DNA of 64,000 bases from Palleronia pelagia. GTDB lineage: Bacteria > Pseudomonadota > Alphaproteobacteria > Rhodobacterales > Rhodobacteraceae. Positions within the stretch are counted from its first letter, which is position 1. Each line of letters opens with the position of its first letter. Below are positions 36,357 through 46,064 of the stretch, in pieces. The stretch spans positions 62,001 to 126,000 of the forward strand of contig NZ_FOCM01000001.1 in NCBI RefSeq assembly GCF_900110115.1, read 5' to 3'. The notes beneath the pieces are model-generated. The model was given only the letters and a program-made list of their open reading frames with translations. It was not told the origin of the DNA and ran no database searches. A program made the position numbers and the translations under genes.

Positions 36357-37625
36357 ATGGAAACCGCCGCCAGCCGCCCGGTCAAGACGCGCCGGGTCTT
36401 CTACCTGCCGGGATACGACCCGATCCACCCGCGCCGCTACCGCGAGCTCTACCGAAAGGAAAGCAAGCAGCAGGCGGCCCTTTCGGGATACGAGATCGGG
36501 ATCAAGCCGCGACAGGGCAAGCGGTACGGCTGGGACGTGGGCGCCCGGATCGAGGGGCGCACGGCTCTCAGCTCGGTCGAAGTGCTGGTCTGGTCCGATA
36601 TCGTGCGCACATCCATGAACGGCGGTATCGCGGCGACCTACGCGCAGCTGGCGCGCACGGCCTGGACCTATATCGCCTCGGGCGCGCTGCGGCGGCTCAT
36701 GTGGCTGCGCAAGGGGCCGGTCATCGCCGCGCTCTACCCGGTGGGGATGCTGCTTCTGCAGCTCGTTCTCGCGGTGGTGGCGGGGCGCATCGTGGGATCG
36801 GCACTCACCTTCGGCCTGACCGTGGGCCTGCATCCGCTCGGGATCGGCCTGGGATGGGTCGGGCCGGTCATCGAGCTGGTCGTCGGCGCGGCGGTGGCGG
36901 TGGCGGCCCTGCGCGGGTTTCGCAGGATCGATAACAGGCTTTACGCCTATTACCTGATGCACGACTACGCCTTCGCGGCGCGGTGGAACGGGGCCAACCC
37001 GCCCGCGCTCGAGGCGCGGATGGACGCGTTCGGCAATGCCATCGCCGCCGCGCTGGCCGAGGACGTGGACGAGGTGCTGGTCATCGGGCACAGCTCGGGC
37101 GCGCATTTGGCGGTGTCGATCCTCGCGGACCTGATCCGCGACGGGAAAGTGCCGGCCAACGGCCCTGTCCTGTCCTTCCTGTCGCTGGGGCAGGTCATCC
37201 CGATGATGAGCTTCCTGCCCGCCGCGGACCGGCTGCGGGCCGACCTGCGGTTCCTGTCCACGACCGACCGGCTGACCTGGGTGGACGTGACCGCCCCCGG
37301 CGATGGCTGCTCGTTCGCGCTGTGCGACCCCGTCGCCGTCTCGGGCGTCGCCCCCGGGACCGGGCAGCGCTGGCCGTTGGTGCTGTCGGCGGCCTTCACC
37401 CAGACGTTGCGGGATGAGACCTGGAATAAGCTGCGCTGGCGCTTCTTCCGGCTGCATTTCCAGTATCTCTGCGCCTTCGACGACCTGCCCGACGATCCGG
37501 GCCGCTACGACTATTTCGCGATCACGGCCGGGCCGCAGACCCTGGCCGCGCGGCTGGCGGGCCGCAAGCCTTCGGCCTCGCGCATTGATGTGGCCGCCTC
37601 GTCCCATACCTCCATGGCTGCATGA
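36357..37625 (+). CDS. Membrane-associated alpha/beta-hydrolase-like protein
   Basis: The 422-residue protein contains a serine hydrolase nucleophile elbow GHSSGA (Ser246), preceded by the strand VDEVLVIG, so an alpha/beta-hydrolase fold is likely. Two hydrophobic helices (about residues 110-175, beginning GPVIAALYPVGMLLLQLVLAVV) interrupt the sequence before the elbow and would anchor it in the inner membrane. The N-terminus (RRVFYLPGYDPIHPRRYRELYR) looks conserved but is not a family I know by name. GAGGG places the start at the ATG 36357; the ATG at 36348 is an alternative. It overlaps the P450 gene by ATGA, so the two probably act together. Confidence 0.7.
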   Translation: METAASRPVKTRRVFYLPGYDPIHPRRYRELYRKESKQQAALSGYEIGIKPRQGKRYGWDVGARIEGRTALSSVEVLVWSDIVRTSMNGGIAATYAQLARTAWTYIASGALRRLMWLRKGPVIAALYPVGMLLLQLVLAVVAGRIVGSALTFGLTVGLHPLGIGLGWVGPVIELVVGAAVAVAALRGFRRIDNRLYAYYLMHDYAFAARWNGANPPALEARMDAFGNAIAAALAEDVDEVLVIGHSSGAHLAVSILADLIRDGKVPANGPVLSFLSLGQVIPMMSFLPAADRLRADLRFLSTTDRLTWVDVTAPGDGCSFALCDPVAVSGVAPGTGQRWPLVLSAAFTQTLRDETWNKLRWRFFRLHFQYLCAFDDLPDDPGRYDYFAITAGPQTLAARLAGRKPSASRIDVAASSHTSMAA

Positions 37626-38968
37626 CGTTGCCGCCCAAGCCGGTGGCGCGACCCGACCGGGTGCCGCTCTGGCGGTATTTCAAGCTGTTCCGCGCCGATA
37701 TCCTGTCCGCGCAGCCCGCGCGGCTCTATCGTGCGTGGATGGCCGAGTTCCGCACGCCGTTCTTCCGGTCCTTCATGGTGAACGATCCGGGCGTCCTGCG
37801 GCTGGTGCTGCGTGACCGGCCCGCCGACTTCCCCAAGGCTGACCGCGTGGGCGAGGGGCTGCGCCCGTTGCTGGGCCGCTCGGTCTTCGTCACCAACGGC
37901 GCGGAATGGGCGCGCCAGCGGCGGATCATCGACCCGGCCTTCGCGGGCGGACGGCTGCGCGATACCTTCCCGGCCATGCTGGAGGCCGCGCGCGCCGGGG
38001 CCGGGCGGCTGCAGACCGGCGTCCAGGACGTCGAGCCCGAGGCCAGCCATGCCGCCGCCGACGTGATCTTCCGCACGCTGTTCTCGATCCCGATCGAACA
38101 TCAGGTCGCGGCGCGGGTCTTCGACGAGTTCCGGGCCTACCAGCGGACCCAGCCCCTGATGAACCTGGGCGCCTTTCTGCGTCTGCCGTCCTGGGCGCCG
38201 CGCCTGCACCGCCGTCGCACCCGCGCGGCGGCCAGGCGCATCCGCGGCCTGATCGCGGGTCTGGTCGATCAACGCCTTGCCGAGGTGGCCGAGGGGCGCG
38301 CGCCAGATGACCTGGCCACCAAGATCCTGACCACCGCCGATCCCGAGACCGGCGCACGCTTCGACGCGGACGAGATGGTGGACCAGGTGGCGATCTTCTT
38401 CCTGGCGGGGCACGAGACCAGCGCGGCGGCCCTGGGCTGGGCGCTGTACCTGCTGGCGACCCATCCCGAGATCCAGGACCGTGTGGCGGCCGAGGCGCGG
38501 GAGTACATGGACGACCCGACCTTCGCGCGCCTGTCGGTTCTGAAAACCACCCGCGACGTATTCCGCGAGACCCTGCGACTGTACCCGCCCGTGCCGATGA
38601 TGGTGCGCGAGACGAGCCGGGCCGAGCGGCTGCGCGACCGCGATGCACGCCGGGGCGACCTGGTGGTGCTGAGCCCCTGGCACCTGCACCGGCACGAACG
38701 GCTTTGGGACAATCCGGATGCCTTTGACCCCGACCGCTGGCAGGACCCGGCCACCCGCGACAGCCAGCGCGACGCCTACATGCCGTTCTCGGCCGGGCCA
38801 CGGGTCTGCACCGGCGCGGGCTTCGCCATGGCCGAGGGGGTGATCCTGCTGGCCGCGATCCTCGCGCACTGGCGCCTGGCCCCGGTCGCGGGGCGGGTGC
38901 CGGTACCGCAGGCGCATCTGACGGTGCGGGCGGCGGAGGGGATCTGGTTGGACCTGTCGCCCAGATGA
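37622..38968 (+). CDS. Cytochrome P450
   Basis: The 448-residue heme monooxygenase has the I-helix motif AGHETSAAALGW, the K-helix ETLRLYPPVPMMVRE, a PERF-like DPDRWQDP, and the heme loop FSAGPRVCTGAGFA with Cys396 as thiolate ligand. Such soluble class I enzymes need a ferredoxin and reductase, which are not nearby. The substrate is unknown; coupling to a membrane-bound hydrolase suggests a lipid or ester. The last codons enter hairpin 1 of the three-hairpin element. Confidence 0.93.
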   Translation: MTLPPKPVARPDRVPLWRYFKLFRADILSAQPARLYRAWMAEFRTPFFRSFMVNDPGVLRLVLRDRPADFPKADRVGEGLRPLLGRSVFVTNGAEWARQRRIIDPAFAGGRLRDTFPAMLEAARAGAGRLQTGVQDVEPEASHAAADVIFRTLFSIPIEHQVAARVFDEFRAYQRTQPLMNLGAFLRLPSWAPRLHRRRTRAAARRIRGLIAGLVDQRLAEVAEGRAPDDLATKILTTADPETGARFDADEMVDQVAIFFLAGHETSAAALGWALYLLATHPEIQDRVAAEAREYMDDPTFARLSVLKTTRDVFRETLRLYPPVPMMVRETSRAERLRDRDARRGDLVVLSPWHLHRHERLWDNPDAFDPDRWQDPATRDSQRDAYMPFSAGPRVCTGAGFAMAEGVILLAAILAHWRLAPVAGRVPVPQAHLTVRAAEGIWLDLSPR

Positions 38969-39030
38969 TCCTGGATCATCTGTTCGAGACTATCCGAGAT
39001 AGTCTCCGGGAGATCATCGCAGATGATCTC
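38963..39030. repeat. Three-hairpin intergenic element, copy 2
   Basis: As in the copy at 21893, three hairpins stand in a row between convergent genes. Arms are AGATGATCC with GGATCATCT (38963-38981), GAGACTATC with GATAGTCTC around CGA (38986-39006), and GAGATCATC with GATGATCTC around GCA (39010-39030). In the middle hairpin the A-T pair of copy 1 is replaced by T-A, a compensatory change. The flanks TTCGAGAC and GTCTCCGG are identical in both copies. Confidence 0.82.
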
Positions 39031-39039
39031 ATCACAGGT

Positions 39040-39270
39040 TCAGCACACCACGCGCACCGGTTCGTTGTTGCAGAAAATAACGAACTGGCCGGCATTCTCG
39101 ACGGCGTGGAAGCCACGGCGTTCCAGCTCGGCACGGAAGGCAGCGCGGCCCATCACCCGCTCCACGTCGCGCGCGGCGCGGCGGACCACGCCACCCGACA
39201 TCGCCGACTTGCTGCGAAAGACCTGGAACAGGAACTGGTCCGGCGTGATCGTCTGGTATCGCGTGTCCAT
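39040..39270 (-). CDS. Small protein of unknown function
   Basis: The 76-residue product (start MDTRYQTITPDQFLFQVFRS) is hydrophilic, with an Arg-rich middle and an FVIFCNNEPVRVVC end. It has no signal peptide or membrane helix. Codon use looks normal and it is the last gene of the fumC-led run. I do not recognise the family. No Shine-Dalgarno sequence is evident before the ATG. Confidence 0.55.
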   Translation of the reverse strand: MDTRYQTITPDQFLFQVFRSKSAMSGGVVRRAARDVERVMGRAAFRAELERRGFHAVENAGQFVIFCNNEPVRVVC

Positions 39271-39294
39271 GCGCCGAGTTTGAGCGCGAAAGGG

Positions 39295-39519
39295 TTAAGA
39301 CTTTCTTTCAAGCGCCCGTTCCAGAACGAAAACCCGGATCGCCGAGGCGAGACCGGTCTCGGGGTCGCGCGCGGCGTCGATAGCGGCGGCAAGGTCGTTG
39401 AGCGCGCGTCCGTCCTCGGCCGCGATGCGCCGGAATTCCCGCCAGAACGGGTCCTCCAGCGACACGGAGGTGCGATGCCCCCGCAGGGTGAGCGAGCGTT
39501 TGACCGGTGGCCCGCTCAC
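39295..39519 (-). CDS. Ribbon-helix-helix domain protein (RHH_4-like)
   Basis: The 74-residue protein fits the RHH_4 family: SLTLRGHRTSVSLEDPFWREFRRIAAEDGRALNDLAAAID. A short beta strand that would contact DNA (RTSVSLE) is followed by two helices, so DNA binding as a dimer is expected. Targets are unknown. It starts with a GTG overlapping the DUF4169 stop (GTGA). Confidence 0.82.
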   Translation of the reverse strand: MSGPPVKRSLTLRGHRTSVSLEDPFWREFRRIAAEDGRALNDLAAAIDAARDPETGLASAIRVFVLERALERKS

Positions 39520-39697
39520 TCGTCCTCGGTGAACTTGTGACCGTCGAGCAGCGCCCGGGCGCGGTCCGTGCGGGCGGCCTCGGCCACCCGCTCGGCCTTG
39601 CTGCGGCCGTGTTTCGCGGCGTTGGCGTCGGCCAGCGCCTTGTCGTCGGCTCGCTTGCGCGCTTTGCGGGCCTTGTTCAGGTTGATCGGGCCATCGC

Positions 39698-39701
<4 letters not shown>
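39516..39701 (-). CDS. DUF4169 small basic protein
   Basis: The 61-residue protein matches DUF4169: it opens with [17 protein letters not shown] and continues with an Ala/Arg/Lys-rich helix containing [24 protein letters not shown]. It is highly charged and probably a single long helix. Function is unknown. It overlaps fumC by ATGA and the ribbon-helix-helix gene by GTGA, so all three are coupled. Confidence 0.8.
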
Positions 39702-41089
<1,388 letters not shown>

Positions 41090-41173
41090 CTGCGGGGTCC
41101 TCACATGCGGTCCTTGGGGTTTCCCAGTGGACTAGCGCAGCGCCGCGCCCGCGACAACGGCGCGCGTGGCCCG

Positions 41174-41662
41174 CTACTTGCGGAAGGCGTCCAGGCTGAC
41201 CACGTCGGCGTCCTTCTTGGGCTTGGGCTTCGCCTCGGCGTCATCGTCGATGTCGATCATGCCGGCGGGCGCGACATCCTCGTCGTCATCGTCGGACGCG
41301 TCCTCATCCTCCTGCGTCTCGAAGCGCAGGCCGAATTCCACCGAAGGATCCACGAAGGTGCGGATGGCGTCGTAGGGGATGTAGAGTGGCTCGGGGCTGT
41401 CGCCGAAATTCAGGGTGACGGAAAAGCCTTCCCCGGTCACCTCCAGCCCGTCGTACCAGTGCTGCATGACCACCGTCATTTCGCCCGGGTAACGGTCGGA
41501 CAGCCAGTCGGCGATCTCGACGTCGGGGTGCATCGTGTCGAAGGTGATGAAGAAATGGTGGTCGCCCGGAAGGCCGTGGTCGCGCACATCCTCGAGCACG
41601 CGTCGGATGAGGCCCCGCATGGCCGCGTGCATCAGGTTGCCGTAATCGATCTTGCGCGTCAT
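41174..41662 (-). CDS. sspB: SspB-family ClpXP adaptor
   Basis: The adaptor delivers ssrA-tagged proteins to ClpXP. The 162-residue protein has an N-terminal substrate-binding domain typical of alphaproteobacterial SspB: IDYGNLMHAAMRGLIRRVL, HFFITFDTMHPDVEI and LYIPYDAIRTFVDPSVEFGL. An acidic linker and the C-terminal tail DADVVSLDAFRK follow; the tail would contact ClpX. Its gene sits on the same strand 107 bases beyond the end of the tmRNA gene that makes its main ligand. Confidence 0.92.
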   Translation of the reverse strand: MTRKIDYGNLMHAAMRGLIRRVLEDVRDHGLPGDHHFFITFDTMHPDVEIADWLSDRYPGEMTVVMQHWYDGLEVTGEGFSVTLNFGDSPEPLYIPYDAIRTFVDPSVEFGLRFETQEDEDASDDDDEDVAPAGMIDIDDDAEAKPKPKKDADVVSLDAFRK

Positions 41663-41769
41663 CGCCTCTGCCCTTGTCGGTTCCTCTGACCATACGACAT
41701 TCGCAAGCGATGAAAAGGGACGAAAGGGCCCGTGCGGAGACCCGCGAAAAGATGAAAATTCGGGGGATG

Positions 41770-42081
41770 AAAATGCAGGCTTCTGTTGCCAGGTGCCTGC
41801 GAACCCCGCCTTACGCTGCTAGGCGCAAGGACTTAGATTTCGGTCTGTTACAGCTTAGGCTGCAACGGCGACCGGAGCACGATTGTCGTTGGCAATTGTA
41901 CTTTTCTGCACCGATATCGGTGGTAGCTCACCGAGACAAAGCAACCCCTTTAGACGTCCGTCGATCCTGTTTCGGCCCCATGAGCCCCCAACGAGGGAAT
42001 TTGGTGGAGCCGCCGGGTACCGCCCCCGGGTCCGATCCGCTTATTACGAGCGCGTTTATGTCCATAGTTCCTTGCAGAACA
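41770..42081 (-). ncRNA. ssrA: Circularly permuted two-piece tmRNA
   Basis: tmRNA rescues stalled ribosomes and adds a degradation tag. On the minus strand the acceptor piece comes first and ends in CGGCTCCACCA (CCA end at 42002). A 22-base spacer (41980-42001) is removed, and then the coding piece begins GGGGCCGAAACAGGATCGAC at 41979. Its first seven bases pair with CGGCTCC, with a G3-U70 pair, the alanine identity signal. The tag frame at 41893-41855 encodes ANDNRAPVAVAA and a TAA stop. A hairpin with arms GCAGGC and GCCTGC (41800-41775) followed by TTTT ends the gene. The 5' end is estimated from the promoter; exact processing sites are not visible. Confidence 0.93.
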
Positions 42082-42087
42082 ACCTAG

Positions 42088-42115
42088 AAATAGGGGGCGC
42101 GGGCGGTCGGTTCAA
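42088..42115 (-). promoter_or_regulatory. Sigma-70 promoter of ssrA
   Basis: The minus strand has TTGAAC (42115-42110), 16 bases, and CTATTT (42093-42088). This predicts transcription starting near 42081, just before the acceptor piece. Confidence 0.65.
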
Positions 42116-42131
42116 GCCCGAAGCGCGACGC

Positions 42132-42482
42132 TCAGGCCAGATTGATCCAGATGCCGACGATGCCCACCACGGCCTCGACCGCGAAGAAGATCACCTTCGA
42201 CCGGGTCACGCCGTCGAGCAGCAGGGACGTGGCGCGCCCCACGGCCCCGCCGCCCCAGGCAAAGCCGATCATGGCATAGGCGATGGGGTCGCCGATCAGC
42301 AGCGCGCCCAGACCCAGCCCCACGAACAGCGCGCCCGAGGCGGCGCGCACCTCGGACACGCCCATGGTCGAGCCCTTGTCCTGGGTGTCGAGTTTTTCCA
42401 TCGTGTAGCGCGGCGCCAGCCAGCCGATGGCGCCGAAGCCGATGGACAGAAGCGCGATGACGATGTTCAGAAGGTCGACCAT
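42132..42482 (-). CDS. DUF4345 membrane protein
   Basis: The 116-residue protein has four hydrophobic helices, with GFGAIGWLAPRYTMEKL, GVSEVRAASGALFVGLGLGALL and AMIGFAWGGGAVGRATSLLLDG, as expected for DUF4345. It should lie in the inner membrane; function is unknown. It is 39 bases from the ssrA -35 hexamer, so the tmRNA promoter sits just beyond its stop. Confidence 0.8.
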   Translation of the reverse strand: MVDLLNIVIALLSIGFGAIGWLAPRYTMEKLDTQDKGSTMGVSEVRAASGALFVGLGLGALLIGDPIAYAMIGFAWGGGAVGRATSLLLDGVTRSKVIFFAVEAVVGIVGIWINLA

Positions 42483-42544
42483 GAAAACTCTCCGCTGATT
42501 TCGCCTTTAGCGACCGGCGCGGCGCAAAGTTCCGGGCGGGCCGC

Positions 42545-43912
42545 CTAGTACAACCGCCGTATTAGCAATAGGAGCCCCGCGAAGGCGCCAAAGACCGCGC
42601 CTGCGGCAAGAAAGGTAGATACCACGGTGCTGCCGGCGTCTATCTCGGTCCGCAGGTCGATCACCACCGAGAGAATGGTCACGCAGGTCAGCGCCGCGAG
42701 GATAATGTTCATCCGCCGTCCCCGGCTGCTTTCGTTCAGCCGCGCGATGTCGCTGATCGCCTGATCGCAACTGTCGAGGACAGATTGCCAGTAAAGGTTG
42801 ATCCGGACCAGCCCTCGGGTCGCCATAAGGTTGTCGAACATCTCGCGCTCGGTGTCGTAGCGGAAAGAGTTCTGGAAAGCGGTTGAGCGGATGTCGATCA
42901 TCACCGACACGCGGATATCCGCGAATTCCTTCTGCAATCCCTCGATCAGGCGGACATCGGCGCTGGCCAGACGGCTCACATCCTTGCCGGCAAGCCGCGA
43001 CTGCACGTCGAGGATGCGGTTGTAGACGCCCGACACCTTATCGACCCAGCGGCGCAGCACCATTTCGTTGTGAGTGGCCAGAACATGCACAAGCAAGAAA
43101 TACGGGCATGTCCCCACGACCTTGCGGCCCTCGTGAAAACTGCGCGACTGGCGCGCGACCTCGATGAGAATGCGCTGGCTTGCGATCACGATCACACCAT
43201 CCTCGGCGAAGATCGGATCGAGGCTATCGAGGGTCTCGGCCCGATCTTGATGTGCGTGATCGAGAACGTTCTGCGCGCAGCCGGCGAAGCTTTCCAAAAG
43301 CGGCGGGAAGGGTGCGTCCGCCTCTGCGCGTGCGGCGAGCACGAGGTCAAACAGGGCTGGGCTTTCCACGAACAAGGCCAGCCGCGCGGGCGACATGTCG
43401 TGGGGCTCGGCGCCCGTCACCTCGGCCAGGAGGCCGTCGATGAATTTGGTCAGGCTCTGGCGGCCGCTGGCGGTCGCAGCCTCGATCCGCGGGGGCGTCG
43501 AAAGCTCCCGCGGGGCCCAGAGCTTTTCGATCAGTGTGACCGCATCCAGTCTTTCGGGCGTGAGCTCCAGATCCCGGAGGTCGAACGCCAGCGAGGCCAC
43601 CGCGCGGCCCAGTGGCAGGGCGGCCACCGACAGATTGAAATGCGCCTCCAGAGCCTCGGGGAACGGGCCGTGATCGATGCTGCGGCCCTCGGTCTCGATC
43701 CTGATCTCGCGCGGGAAGCGCAGGCTGACAGACCCGGTCTTGAGGCCCGGATAGTGTGTGCAGTCGAAAAGCGACGTCGAGGCCCGCAGGTCGACGACGT
43801 CTTCTTCGAAGGTCTGGAAAGCGGTTCCGCTCTGCCAATGGGTGGGCACGGTCGGCAAAGCGAATTCGAAGCTGAGAACCAACGTCGCGGTGGCATCCAC
43901 GGATGCAGTCAT
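42545..43912 (-). CDS. Membrane protein of unknown family with two C-terminal helices
   Basis: The 455-residue protein has a large soluble N-terminal domain (about 390 residues) and two closely spaced C-terminal membrane helices (MNIILAALTCVTILSVVIDL and TFLAAGAVFGAFAGLLLLI) with a charged tail. Helical, coiled-coil-prone sequence precedes them (VYNRILDVQSRLAGKDVSR onward). This topology recalls CorA-like channels, but no GMN motif is present, so I do not assign it. Upstream codons up to 44758 are open but low-complexity and opposite the DUF2182 gene, so I start at the ATG 43912. Confidence 0.65.
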   Translation of the reverse strand: MTASVDATATLVLSFEFALPTVPTHWQSGTAFQTFEEDVVDLRASTSLFDCTHYPGLKTGSVSLRFPREIRIETEGRSIDHGPFPEALEAHFNLSVAALPLGRAVASLAFDLRDLELTPERLDAVTLIEKLWAPRELSTPPRIEAATASGRQSLTKFIDGLLAEVTGAEPHDMSPARLALFVESPALFDLVLAARAEADAPFPPLLESFAGCAQNVLDHAHQDRAETLDSLDPIFAEDGVIVIASQRILIEVARQSRSFHEGRKVVGTCPYFLLVHVLATHNEMVLRRWVDKVSGVYNRILDVQSRLAGKDVSRLASADVRLIEGLQKEFADIRVSVMIDIRSTAFQNSFRYDTEREMFDNLMATRGLVRINLYWQSVLDSCDQAISDIARLNESSRGRRMNIILAALTCVTILSVVIDLRTEIDAGSTVVSTFLAAGAVFGAFAGLLLLIRRLY

Positions 43913-44077
43913 TGCGGTACGCTCCCCTCCCTGTGCGCCAGCGGCGCCCCTTTTCTCGACTTTCGAGCCGGGGGCGCGGTTTTGCAACCGTCGCCCGAGG
44001 ATCACGATTCGATTTGACAGGCGCCACGTATCTGGTCGACCAAGCCGGTGAATGGACCGCGAAGCAGGGAGGCGCGC

Positions 44078-44830
44078 GTGACCCGCTGGACTGGATGGGT
44101 GCGATCGGCGCTTTGGCTCGGCTTCTTCGCGGTGATCCTTGGCGCCTGGTGGTTGATGTACTCCATGGCGCGCATGTCCGGCGTCGATCTGCTGGGGCGC
44201 CCGGTTTCCATGAACATGATGCCGATGGATGGCTTCGGGGCGCTGTTCGTCATGTGGGCGGCGATGATGGCGGCGATGATGCTGCCCACCATGGTGCCGA
44301 CCTTGCGCGCCTATGACGACCTGACGCGCAGCGCGGGCGCCACGCGGGCTGGCTGGCTGGGGGTCCTTGCGGGCTTCTTCGCTGTCTGGGTGGTCTTCGC
44401 GGCCGGTATCGCGGCGGTGCAGGTCGCCCTTTTGCGCGCGGGTGTCATCGACGATCTGGGCATCGCGACGAGCGGCCTGATCTCGGGCGGCCTGCTGATC
44501 GCCGTGGGTCTCTTCCAGTTCACCCGCGCGAAAGAGGTCTGCCACGGCGTCTGCCACGCCCCCACCACATATTTCCTCGGTCACTGGCGCCCCGGCGGGC
44601 ACGGCGGGCTGCGCATGGGCGTTTCGCTGGGCGCCTTCTGCGTCGGCTGCTGCTGGGGCTTCATGGCGCTGGGCTTCGTCGGCGGCGTCATGAGCCTGTT
44701 GTGGATGGGCGCCGCGACCCTGTTTATGGTGCTCGAGAAATTGCCGCAGATCGGCCACCGCCTGCTCCGGCCGGCGGGCGCCGCGCTCTGCCTCGCCGGG
44801 GGCGGTCTCATCGCCGCCTCGATCCTTTGA
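44078..44830 (+). CDS. DUF2182 integral membrane protein
   Basis: The 250-residue protein has about seven hydrophobic segments and the DUF2182 signature WAAMMAAMMLPTMVPTL, with many Met residues. Cys/His motifs CHGVCHAP and CVGCC could bind metal. Family members are called predicted metal-binding membrane proteins; no function is proven to my knowledge. AGGGAGG at 44066-44072 selects the GTG at 44078 over the GTG at 44048. It begins the run DUF2182, DUF1326, DinB, dmdA, acuI. Confidence 0.85.
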   Translation: MTRWTGWVRSALWLGFFAVILGAWWLMYSMARMSGVDLLGRPVSMNMMPMDGFGALFVMWAAMMAAMMLPTMVPTLRAYDDLTRSAGATRAGWLGVLAGFFAVWVVFAAGIAAVQVALLRAGVIDDLGIATSGLISGGLLIAVGLFQFTRAKEVCHGVCHAPTTYFLGHWRPGGHGGLRMGVSLGAFCVGCCWGFMALGFVGGVMSLLWMGAATLFMVLEKLPQIGHRLLRPAGAALCLAGGGLIAASIL

Positions 44831-44850
44831 TCCGTTCCGAAAGGTTGCCC

Positions 44851-45564
44851 ATGTCCGATACGCCCGACACGCCCGCCCCCTCCGACCGTCTGCGGGTGCG
44901 CGACCGCATTATGCAGCAGATGGCGAACCCGCTGCGCCGGAAAAGCAAGCCGACCGAGTGGCGGATGAAGGGCGAGCTGTTCCTCAACTGCTCGTGCGAG
45001 GTGTTCTGTCCCTGCGTCGTGTCGTTGGGCGCGCACCCGCCGACCGAGGGGCACTGCCATGCCTGGATGGCCATCGCCATCGACGAGGGCCATTTCGAGG
45101 GCGAGCCGCTGGACGGGCTGAACATCGGGCTGCTGGTCGACATCCCCGGCCGCATGGCCGAGGGCAACTGGAAGGTCGCGGCCTACGTCGACGACCGCGC
45201 GAGCCAGAAGGCCTATAACGGGCTGCTGAAGATCCTGTCGGGCGCGGCGGGCGGCACAACGGGTCTGTTCACCATGCTGGTGAGCGAGATCATCGGCGCC
45301 GAGCGCGAGCGGGTCGAGATCACCCGCGAAGGCAACCGCCGCACCATCATGGTGGGCCGCAAGATCCAGGGCGAGATCGAGACGCTGGCGGGCAAGTCGC
45401 CCGATCACCCGGTGATGATCTCGAACTCGAAATACTGGATGGGTCCCGACATCATCGCCGCGCGCGGCATCAAGTCCAAGCTGCGCGACTATGGCCGGGT
45501 GTGGGATTTCTCGGGCAAGTCGGCCGAGATCTGCCCCATCGACTGGTCGGGTCCGGGGCGGTGA
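44851..45564 (+). CDS. DUF1326 cysteine-motif protein
   Basis: The 237-residue cytoplasmic protein has the DUF1326 hallmark NCSCEVFCPCVVSLG near residues 48-62, then EGHCHAWMAIAIDEGHFEG and LKILSGAAGGTTGLFTMLVSEIIGAE. The CxCxxxCPC cluster suggests metal or persulfide chemistry. DUF1326 and DUF2182 genes are often neighbours, which suggests a joint function. The stop overlaps the GTG start of the DinB gene. Confidence 0.85.
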   Translation: MSDTPDTPAPSDRLRVRDRIMQQMANPLRRKSKPTEWRMKGELFLNCSCEVFCPCVVSLGAHPPTEGHCHAWMAIAIDEGHFEGEPLDGLNIGLLVDIPGRMAEGNWKVAAYVDDRASQKAYNGLLKILSGAAGGTTGLFTMLVSEIIGAERERVEITREGNRRTIMVGRKIQGEIETLAGKSPDHPVMISNSKYWMGPDIIAARGIKSKLRDYGRVWDFSGKSAEICPIDWSGPGR

Positions 45565-46064
45565 TCACGCCCGCCTGGGTCGCCATGATGGCGCGCTACA
45601 ACGCCTGGCAGAACGGCTGGGTGATCGAGGCGTGCGAGGCGCTGGGCGATGCGAAGCGGCGCACGGACCGGGGCCTTTTCTTCGGGTCGATCCACGGCAC
45701 GCTGAGCCATATCCTCTGGGGCGACCAGATGTGGCTGGCGCGGTTCACCGGGGGCGATCTGCCCGGCATTCGCATCGCGGACTCGGGCGATTACGTGACG
45801 GACTGGTCCGCCCTGGTGCACCAGCGCGCCGAGACCGACGCGGCCTTGGTCGACTGGGCGGGCGGTGTGACCGGGGATTGGCTGGACACCGATTACAGCT
45901 GGCATTCCAAGGCCGCGGGGCGGCAGGTCAGCCGGCCCATGGCGCAGGTTGTCACGCATCTCTTCAACCACCAGACCCACCACCGCGGCCAGATCCATGC
46001 CGCGCTGACCCAGACGGGGCAGGCGACCCGCGACACTGATCTCTTTTTCCTGGAGCCCGACTGA
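45561..46064 (+). CDS. DinB-family protein
   Basis: The 167-residue protein is a DinB-like four-helix bundle. The metal-binding His pattern is visible: HGTLSHILWGDQMW and HLFNHQTHHRGQIHAAL. Relatives include thiol-dependent transferases (bacillithiol or mycothiol) as well as proteins of unknown role. It starts at a GTG overlapping DUF1326 (GTGA) and its stop overlaps the dmdA start (TGATG). This tight coupling to DMSP demethylase is notable. Confidence 0.87.
   Translation: MITPAWVAMMARYNAWQNGWVIEACEALGDAKRRTDRGLFFGSIHGTLSHILWGDQMWLARFTGGDLPGIRIADSGDYVTDWSALVHQRAETDAALVDWAGGVTGDWLDTDYSWHSKAAGRQVSRPMAQVVTHLFNHQTHHRGQIHAALTQTGQATRDTDLFFLEPD

Noticed and set aside
41674-42548. Open frames across the sspB-DUF4345 gap on the plus strand
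   Set aside because: They run through the tmRNA gene in antisense. The RNA motifs, tag frame, promoter and terminator explain this region better.
44014-44019. TTGACA as -35 of the DUF2182-dmdA operon
   Set aside because: A perfect -35 hexamer is present, but no acceptable -10 lies 16-18 bases downstream, so I did not list a promoter.
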